From Metabacillus arenae (GTDB lineage Bacteria > Bacillota > Bacilli > Bacillales > Bacillaceae), in assembly GCF_014773385.1 (NCBI RefSeq), contig NZ_JACXAI010000034.1:1-64000 (forward strand): DNA of 64,000 bases. The letters run 5' to 3'. Shown here in pieces: positions 58,782-64,000 of this stretch (positions within the stretch are counted from its first letter, which is position 1; every line of letters starts with the position of its first letter). Position numbers and translations under genes: made by a program. The notes under the pieces are model-generated. The model made no database searches and had not been told where the DNA came from. It was given only the letters and a program-made list of their open reading frames with translations.

Positions 58782-58925
58782 TTGCATTATCATCATTGGG
58801 ATTTCGTTTTAGTACGTCACACTTCATTTATGATGATGGAGTGGCTGGAGAAATTGAATGAGGGAAAAGATACTCCTTTGCTTTCAGATGATGTGTTTAT
58901 GACTGAGATTAGGAAAAGGACTTAA
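58782..58925 (+). CDS. Small protein, 47 aa
   Basis: TTG at 58782 follows AGGAGG by seven bases, a strong initiation signal. The product is MHYHHWDFVLVRHTSFMMME then WLEKLNEGKDTPLLSDDVFM and TEIRKRT: His/Met-rich at the N-terminus, helical and basic at the end. No membrane segment. It stands alone between the acid-sugar operon and the sigma-54 activator. Function unknown. Confidence 0.55.
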   Translation: MHYHHWDFVLVRHTSFMMMEWLEKLNEGKDTPLLSDDVFMTEIRKRT

Positions 58926-59215
58926 AGTAGAAGGGTAAGACGCCCGTCTATAGGCGACAAGTAAAAGGGGCCTTCCGGAAATGATGCTCTTGTCTTTTGG
59001 GAGGCTTTGGCTTGTGACTTAAGGCGTTCTTAAATCGTTATTATGTTAACTACATTTCCATAGAATACACACTTGTTTTATAAGTAAGTTTAAATCTTTT
59101 CAGTTTTTTCATCAGAAACCTTATAGAATGTCTTTTCCCCCAATAAATGATAGAATATTCTGTATATAAGAGATTGATTTTTGTTATGAAAAGCAGAAAG
59201 GAATGTAGAAAATCC
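58926..59215. other. Non-coding region before the sigma-54 activator gene
   Basis: An imperfect hairpin (GCCTTCC ... GGGAGGC, about 58970-59003) may end the small gene. The upstream in-frame ATGs of the activator lie here but have no ribosome binding site. Confidence 0.4.
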
Positions 59216-60640
59216 ATGTTTAAATTATCTGAAGATTACTCATCGGGTTTCATTCTGGAAAAACAGATAGAGTGGTGGAAGGCAATCGTCTATTCTATTA
59301 ATGACGGTATCCTCGTTATCGATCATCAGGGATTTGTTAGACACATTAACCCGGAATATACACAGATTACTGGAGTAACTCCGGATATTATTGGAAAGAG
59401 GCTAAAGGATTATCGACCGGGCGCTCAATTACCTGAGACATTAGCAGATAAAAAATGCAGGGTCGGGGTTTACCGGAAAACGGATAATAGAGAATATATA
59501 GTAGATATGGCTCCTATCATTGTAAATGACAAAATCATCGGAGCCGTATCAGTTTGCAAGAGCTTGACGGAAGTACATAAGCTATCCCAAGAGTTGAAGA
59601 AAAAAGGGGAAAAATTAGAGCAGCTTCAAAAAAAGATGAATTCTCTTTACCAGGCAAAGTACACCTTCAAGCAAATCATAGGAAGAAGCGGAGGGTTAAG
59701 AGAAGCAGTGTATGTCGCAGAAAGGGTTGCCGAGTCGGATTTAGCGATTCTTATCACAGGAGAAAGCGGTACGGGAAAAGAGTTGTTCGCTCAGGCTATT
59801 CATAATGAAAGCAGCCGAAAGAATAAACCTTTTATCCCTGTCAATTGTGCGGCGATACCATCAACGCTTTTAGAAAGCGAACTATTCGGTTATGGAGACG
59901 GTGCTTTCACGAATGCGAAAAAGGGCGGCAAAATCGGATTGTTTGAAATTGCAAATAACGGAACGATCTTCCTTGATGAAATTGGAGATATGTCGTACGA
60001 TCTCCAAGCGAAGTTGCTAAGGGTATTACAAGAACGAAAAATACGCAGAGTAGGAGAAACAGCCGAGCGGAGTATTGATGTAAGGATTATTGCCGCAACA
60101 CACCGTGATTTACAACAGCTTGTCAAAAAGAACCGCTTTCGCGAAGATTTATTTTACAGGCTGAATGTCATTCGTCTTCAAGTACCCCCGCTTCGAGAGA
60201 GAAAGGAAGATATCCCTGACCTTGTCAACTCAATGCTCCATTCATCTGCAATGAATTTATCGTTTGAGCATTATCCTCCATCCCCCTATACAATTGATAG
60301 GCAAACCTTAAAGATTTTGCTGTCATACGAATGGCCAGGAAATGTTCGCGAATTAAAAAATGTGATTGATTATGCATCTTGCATGGCGGAGGGAACCGAA
60401 ATTAAGGTTCAGCACCTGCCTGAGCTAATTATGAAGAAGGGAATTCATTTGTTTGAGCCTGTAACTCCATCCAATCAAACCTTACAAGAAGCAATGGAGG
60501 AAGCGGAAAGCAAATTTATTCAACAAACACTAAAAAGATTTGGGAGCGATATTGAAGAAAAGAAAAAGGCAGCAAAAGCGTTAGGAATTTCGCTTGCTAC
60601 TTTATATAACAAACTGAAACGTTATCATATTGATTTCTAA
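59216..60640 (+). CDS. Sigma-54-dependent activator, PAS-AAA+-HTH
   Basis: Bacterial enhancer-binding protein of about 474 residues (start uncertain: ATGs at 59147, 59186 and 59216; only the last has a GAAAGGAA site, 13 bases away). A PAS domain (VYSINDGILVIDHQGFVRHI then NPEY) is followed by a coiled-coil linker (LSQELKKKGEKLEQLQKKMN) and the AAA+ domain: Walker A ITGESGTGKELFAQAIH, the ESELFGYGDGAFTNAKKGGK loop, Walker B GTIFLDEIGDM, and the R-finger PPLRERKEDIPDLV. The GAFTGA loop reads GAFTNA, a natural variant. The end is a Fis-type helix-turn-helix (KKAAKALGISLATLYNKLKR). Its operators and -24/-12 promoter follow immediately, before the CitMHS gene. Confidence 0.93.
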   Translation: MFKLSEDYSSGFILEKQIEWWKAIVYSINDGILVIDHQGFVRHINPEYTQITGVTPDIIGKRLKDYRPGAQLPETLADKKCRVGVYRKTDNREYIVDMAPIIVNDKIIGAVSVCKSLTEVHKLSQELKKKGEKLEQLQKKMNSLYQAKYTFKQIIGRSGGLREAVYVAERVAESDLAILITGESGTGKELFAQAIHNESSRKNKPFIPVNCAAIPSTLLESELFGYGDGAFTNAKKGGKIGLFEIANNGTIFLDEIGDMSYDLQAKLLRVLQERKIRRVGETAERSIDVRIIAATHRDLQQLVKKNRFREDLFYRLNVIRLQVPPLRERKEDIPDLVNSMLHSSAMNLSFEHYPPSPYTIDRQTLKILLSYEWPGNVRELKNVIDYASCMAEGTEIKVQHLPELIMKKGIHLFEPVTPSNQTLQEAMEEAESKFIQQTLKRFGSDIEEKKKAAKALGISLATLYNKLKRYHIDF

Positions 60641-60651
60641 TGTTTTAGAAA
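60634..60651. promoter_or_regulatory. Upstream activator site 1 (TTTCTAA-N4-TTAGAAA)
   Basis: Perfect palindrome TTTCTAA / TTAGAAA with TGTT between; it overlaps the stop codon of the activator gene. First of three identical dyads before the sigma-54 promoter. Confidence 0.75.
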
Positions 60652-60663
60652 TTTATTGCCGAG

Positions 60664-60681
60664 TTTCTAAAAAGTTAGAAA
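60664..60681. promoter_or_regulatory. Upstream activator site 2
   Basis: TTTCTAA / TTAGAAA with AAAG between, centre 30 bases after site 1 (about three helix turns). Confidence 0.8.
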
Positions 60682-60733
60682 TATAAGAAATTTGTTGTCA
60701 CATCAGTATATCGGGAGAAATTGTTTTATCCGT

Positions 60734-60753
60734 TTTTCTAAGAAATTAGAAAA
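60734..60753. promoter_or_regulatory. Upstream activator site 3
   Basis: TTTTCTAA / TTAGAAAA with GAAA between, centre 71 bases after site 2 (about seven turns) and 143 bases upstream of the -24 element. Confidence 0.8.
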
Positions 60754-60762
60754 AATAGGATT

Positions 60763-60803
60763 GAAAGAAGGCGTTTATTTTGACAGCGCTTTCTTTTTTA
60801 TTT
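60763..60803 (+). terminator. Terminator of the activator gene
   Basis: GAAAGAAGGCG pairs with CGCTTTCTTTTTT (one G-U) with T-run; it separates the activator transcript from the sigma-54 promoter. Confidence 0.6.
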
Positions 60804-60885
60804 TTTTAAATATCATTGAGGAATCAACGGTTTAAAAGGAATTGTTGAATGAAGGTGGTTTAGAAAAAGGAACCATTTGTTCTTT

Positions 60886-60901
60886 TGGCATGAGTCTTGC
60901 A
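60886..60901 (+). promoter_or_regulatory. Sigma-54 (-24/-12) promoter
   Basis: TGGCATGAGTCTTGCA matches the sigma-54 consensus TGGCAC-N5-TTGCA with a single change (T for C). The GG and GC dinucleotides have the required 10-base spacing. It drives the CitMHS-AtuA operon. Confidence 0.85.
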
Positions 60902-60950
60902 ACGTATGAAGGATGTAAGAGTTACGACTAATGGCAAAAGGAGGCATGTG

Positions 60951-61001
60951 TTGCAGCTTGGAGATTTGTTAAACGCAGAAATTGCTCAAGGTGGTAAATA
61001 A
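60951..61001 (+). CDS. Possible 16-codon leader peptide
   Basis: TTG at 60951 is six bases after AAAGGAGG and encodes MQLGDLLNAEIAQGGK, stop, just before the transporter gene. It may be a leader peptide, or the edge of a gene lost by deletion. The strong ribosome binding site is the main argument. Confidence 0.3.
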   Translation: MQLGDLLNAEIAQGGK

Positions 61002-61024
61002 TAAGTGAATGTTGGGGGGATTAG

Positions 61025-62323
61025 ATGTTAGCATTGTTAGGCTATTTAACGATTGGAACGTTTCTTTATTTAATTATGACGAAGCGTCTCTCGGTTATCG
61101 TTTCCCTTGTTCTTGTACCCATTGTTTTCGGTCTTATCAGCGGATTTGGAACAGAACTCGGAACCATGATGTTGGAAGGGATCCAAAAAGTCGCACCAAC
61201 AGGGATTATGGTGGGCTTTGCTGTTTTGTATTTTGGTCTCATGATGGATGCAGGATTATTTGATCCAATCATTTCCAGTATGATTCGTATTGTCAAAGGA
61301 GATCCATTAAAGATTGTGCTCGGTACTGTGATTGTGACGATGCTTGTCGCTTTGGACGGTGATGGCGCATCTACGTTCATGATTACGATCTCAGCATTCC
61401 TTCCGATTTACAAAAGGCTCGGTATGAATCCTCTTATCCTATCAGGCGTTGTCGCGTTAGGTGCAGGCGTCATGAACATTGCACCATGGGGAGGACCAAC
61501 GGCAAGAGCGATGACAACGCTTCAAATGGATTCCTCGCAATTGTTCAATCCGGTTTTGCCTGCCATGCTCGGGGGTATTTTATGGGTATTATTTTCGGCT
61601 TATTGGCTAGGAAAAAAAGAGCGCGCAAGATTAGGAATTATTGAAATTAAAGGTGATTATGAGAATTTGATGACAGAACATGCAGCTGCCGTTGAAGGAA
61701 AGAGGCCCAAACTTTTTTGGTTCAATTTGATGCTGACAATTGTCCTTCTCGTTGCATTGGTAATGACTTGGCTGCCGATGCCTGTCTTATTTATCGTTGC
61801 GTTTATTATTGCTTTACTTGTGAACTTTCCAAATCTGGGAGAACAACAAGAACGACTATCCAATCATGCAAGCAGCGTTGTGATGGTGTCTACAATGATT
61901 TTTGCAGCCGGTATTTTTACTGGCATATTAACCGGAACGAAAATGATTGACGCCATGGCAACATCAATGGTTTCTGTCATTCCAGAACAGTTTGCCGGGT
62001 ACCTGCCGATTCTTGTAGCGATTACGAGTATGCCGCTTAGCCTTGTATTTACACCTGATGCCTTTTACTTTGGAGTTCTTCCAGTTCTTAGTCAAACGGC
62101 TGTTAGTTTTGGAATTGACCCTGTTGAAATCGGGCGCGCAGCCATACTCGGCCAAATGACGACCGGATTTCCGCTCAGCCCTCTAACAGCATCAACATTT
62201 ATTCTTGTTGGGTTATCTGGAGTGGATTTAGGGGAGCATCAGCGCTTTATTTTTAAATGGGCTTTTGGAACAACCATTGTCATGACCATAATTGCACTAA
62301 TAACAGGAGCTATAACTATTTGA
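61025..62323 (+). CDS. CitMHS-family carboxylate transporter
   Basis: A 432-residue membrane protein of the CitMHS (metal-citrate/H+ symporter) family with 11-12 helices. Signature: LLGYLTIGTFLYLIMTKRLS, VGFAVLYFGLMMDAGLFDPI, ALDGDGASTFMITISAFLPI and NIAPWGGPTARAMTTLQMD. The conserved Pro-Trp-Gly-Gly-Pro is intact. Start ATG after TTGGGGGG. It is the first clear gene after the sigma-54 promoter. The family carries citrate-Mg or citrate-Ca; with the AtuA-type genes downstream the substrate could be another hydroxy-polycarboxylate. Confidence 0.92.
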   Translation: MLALLGYLTIGTFLYLIMTKRLSVIVSLVLVPIVFGLISGFGTELGTMMLEGIQKVAPTGIMVGFAVLYFGLMMDAGLFDPIISSMIRIVKGDPLKIVLGTVIVTMLVALDGDGASTFMITISAFLPIYKRLGMNPLILSGVVALGAGVMNIAPWGGPTARAMTTLQMDSSQLFNPVLPAMLGGILWVLFSAYWLGKKERARLGIIEIKGDYENLMTEHAAAVEGKRPKLFWFNLMLTIVLLVALVMTWLPMPVLFIVAFIIALLVNFPNLGEQQERLSNHASSVVMVSTMIFAAGIFTGILTGTKMIDAMATSMVSVIPEQFAGYLPILVAITSMPLSLVFTPDAFYFGVLPVLSQTAVSFGIDPVEIGRAAILGQMTTGFPLSPLTASTFILVGLSGVDLGEHQRFIFKWAFGTTIVMTIIALITGAITI

Positions 62324-62333
62324 GGTGATAATC

Positions 62334-63671
62334 GTGATTAGAATCGGATCAGGTGCAGGGTTTTCAGGAGACCGCTTGGAACCTGCAGTCATATTAGCAG
62401 AAAAAGGACAATTAGATTATCTTGTATTGGAGTGTCTCGCTGAGCGGACAATTGCTTTAGCACAAAAACGAAAAATAAAAAATCCTTTATTAGGCTATGA
62501 CCCTTTATTGGAAAAGAGAATGGAACTTCTTTTACCTATCATCAGCAAAAACAACGTTCGTCTTATTACAAATATGGGAGCAGCAAATCCGGTTAGTGCC
62601 GCTGAAAAGATTGCAGAGATGGCAAAGAGTCTTGGAACTTCTATCAAAGTGGCAGCTGTTACCGGAGATGATGTTCTCCAATACATCTCGTGTGATGCAA
62701 ACGTCCTGGAAGCAAATGAACCATTATCTTCATTTGGACAGTTAATTTCCGCAAACGCTTATCTAGGTGTAAAAGAGATATTGGCGGGATTGGAGACTGG
62801 AGCTGACATTATTATTACAGGGCGTGTTGCCGATCCGTCATTATTTGTTGCGCCAATGATCCATCATTATGGCTGGTCCTTGGAGGATGTAAATCGGATA
62901 GCACAAGGAACCGCAGTAGGCCACTTGCTGGAATGCGGGGGACAAATCTGCGGAGGCTATTTTGCCGATCCTGGCAAGAAAGATGTGCCAGACCTTGCCA
63001 ATTTAGGATTTCCGTATGCGGATGTAGCTTCAGATGGATCTGCGGTTATTAGTAAAGTTGAAGGAACCGGTGGAGTCATTTCGTTAGCGACGGCAAAAGA
63101 ACAGCTTTTATATGAAGTAACAAATCCGAATCAATATATTACTCCAGATGTAATAGCTGATTTTACAAAGGTTCAGCTGCGCGAAACAGCACCAAACTGT
63201 ATTGAAGTTTCAGGATGTATCGGAGAGGCGAAACCTGAGCTACTTAAAGTAAGTGTGGGCTATCATGCTGGTTTTATAGGAGAAGGAGAAATTTCCTACG
63301 CTGGCACAAATGCCTTAGGCAGGGCAAAGCTTGCAGGCGAAGTTATATACGAACGACTAAAGAAGGACTTTTCTGACCTTCGAATTGATTATATCGGAAG
63401 TTCTTCCGTTCATCGAACAACATTTGGACAGTATGACGCTCCATACGAGGTTCGGCTGCGAGTGGCTGGAAAGGCTCAAACGGCAGAAAAGGCGGCAAAA
63501 ATCGGTGAAGAGGTAGAATCACTGTACACGAACGGACCAGCAGGAGGAGGAGGAGCACGGAAATATACAAATGAGGTGATCGGTGTTGTATCTACTTTAA
63601 TTCCACGGGACAAAATAAATATGTCTGTTATGGTAAGGGAGAGTGTAAACCATGAAGAAAAAATTATATGA
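62334..63671 (+). CDS. AtuA-family protein (DUF1446)
   Basis: A 445-residue protein of the DUF1446/AtuA family, named after the acyclic-terpene-utilisation cluster of Pseudomonas; the reaction is not known. I start at GTG 62334, which follows AGGTGAT, rather than the upstream GTG that lies in this site. It contains RIGSGAGFSGDRLEPAVILA, LECLAERTIALAQ, NMGAANPVSAAEKIAEMAKS, GADIIITGRVADPSLFVAPM and HLLECGGQICGGYFADPGKK. In other bacteria a short AtuA-like ferredoxin-fold domain is fused to the end; here it is the next gene, which overlaps by 20 bp. Confidence 0.88.
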   Translation: MIRIGSGAGFSGDRLEPAVILAEKGQLDYLVLECLAERTIALAQKRKIKNPLLGYDPLLEKRMELLLPIISKNNVRLITNMGAANPVSAAEKIAEMAKSLGTSIKVAAVTGDDVLQYISCDANVLEANEPLSSFGQLISANAYLGVKEILAGLETGADIIITGRVADPSLFVAPMIHHYGWSLEDVNRIAQGTAVGHLLECGGQICGGYFADPGKKDVPDLANLGFPYADVASDGSAVISKVEGTGGVISLATAKEQLLYEVTNPNQYITPDVIADFTKVQLRETAPNCIEVSGCIGEAKPELLKVSVGYHAGFIGEGEISYAGTNALGRAKLAGEVIYERLKKDFSDLRIDYIGSSSVHRTTFGQYDAPYEVRLRVAGKAQTAEKAAKIGEEVESLYTNGPAGGGGARKYTNEVIGVVSTLIPRDKINMSVMVRESVNHEEKII

Positions 63672-63963
63672 TCTGGCACACAGCCGTGCAGGCGACAAAG
63701 GAAATACACTAATCTTATCCCTTATTCCTTATGATGAACAGGACTACCTGATATTGTATGAAAAAGTCACTGCCGAGAAAGTGAAGGCACATTTAAAGGA
63801 GGTTGTCGAAGGAAATATCATCCGCTATGAGGTTCCCAACATAGCAGCTCTCCAGTTTGTCTGTTATCAGGCATTACTTGGAGGAGTTACAACTTCCATA
63901 AGCACGGATACCCACGGGAAAAGCTTGAGCTATGCTTTGCTGGAAATGGAAATAGACATATAA
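63652..63963 (+). CDS. AtuA-like ferredoxin-fold protein
   Basis: A 103-residue protein corresponding to the C-terminal part of fused AtuA proteins: KLYDLAHSRAGDKGNTLILS, LIPYDEQDYLILYEKVTAEK, VEGNIIRYEVPNIAALQFVC and YALLEMEIDI. It overlaps the DUF1446 gene by 20 bp, so the two products are probably one complex. No catalytic motif is recognised. Confidence 0.85.
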   Translation: MKKKLYDLAHSRAGDKGNTLILSLIPYDEQDYLILYEKVTAEKVKAHLKEVVEGNIIRYEVPNIAALQFVCYQALLGGVTTSISTDTHGKSLSYALLEMEIDI

Positions 63964-63983
63964 GTAACAATTATCACGTTAAT

Positions 63984-64000
63984 AGGAGGCATATAAATCG
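63984..64000 (+). promoter_or_regulatory. Ribosome binding site of the next gene
   Basis: AGGAGG at 63984-63989 lies a few bases from the window end. The next gene of this operon must start at or just beyond position 64000, so the operon is incomplete in this window. Confidence 0.6.

Overview
The window looks like chromosomal DNA from a Gram-positive, low-GC, spore-forming Bacillaceae (Bacillus sensu lato). Reasons: strong AGGAGG-type ribosome binding sites with frequent GTG and TTG starts, and recognisable Bacillus genes and gene pairs (odhAB, an abrB/abh-type regulator, ywqB-ywqA, ssbB next to ywpF, the frl operon, a yeeF/yezG-like LXG toxin pair). Genus and species cannot be fixed from the sequence alone. 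No rRNA, tRNA or CRISPR was found.

Layout. 0.1-5.8 kb: 2-oxoglutarate dehydrogenase genes odhA-odhB, with a divergent LysR regulator. 5.8-10.6 kb: a patch of decay holding an IS605/IS1341 TnpB remnant with its omega-RNA-like tail, an arsR-AHSA1 pair, a stray phoD fragment, a SulP anion transporter, a broken second SulP gene and a beta-carbonic anhydrase. 11.3-20.2 kb: an AgrC/NatK-like sensor kinase with a LytTR regulator, the Tat-exported phosphodiesterase/phosphatase PhoD, an AbrB-type regulator, a YdhK-like lipoprotein, a Cys-rich 57-residue protein, a DUF3800 protein and the first of two DUF899 paralogues. 20.5-27.8 kb: fructosamine (Amadori product) uptake and deglycation, frlB-O-N-M-D, with frlR convergent to it; the second DUF899 copy closes the segment. 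28-36 kb: a second ABC carbohydrate locus with a YesMN-type two-component system, a FAD oxidoreductase and a TIM-barrel protein whose substrate I cannot name. 36.2-41.5 kb: mazEF and an LXG nuclease toxin with a YezG immunity gene and two further immunity-type genes. 42.2-49.4 kb: SWIM protein plus SNF2 helicase, a fructosamine-kinase-family protein, ssbB and ywpF.

49.9-58.5 kb holds a regulator with a PrpR-type N domain and a catabolic operon for a four-carbon (or related) acid sugar: DapA-like aldolase, iron-dependent dehydrogenase, DUF1537 kinase, PdxA2-like dehydrogenase, 2-hydroxyacid dehydrogenase and MFS importer. The regulator is built like a sigma-54 activator but lacks the GAFTGA loop, and its target promoter looks sigma-A-like with a cre site. 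59.2-64 kb holds a genuine sigma-54 circuit: a PAS-AAA+-HTH activator, three palindromic upstream sites, a -24/-12 promoter, then a CitMHS transporter and a two-gene AtuA (DUF1446) module that continues past the window end.

Themes. Much of the accessory DNA is carbon scavenging under dedicated regulators. Both ABC loci lack an ATPase gene and presumably share one encoded elsewhere, as the Bacillus MsmX systems do. Hairpins sit between several cistrons, especially around the solute-binding-protein genes. Several broken genes and dispersed repeats show that parts of the window have been rearranged repeatedly.
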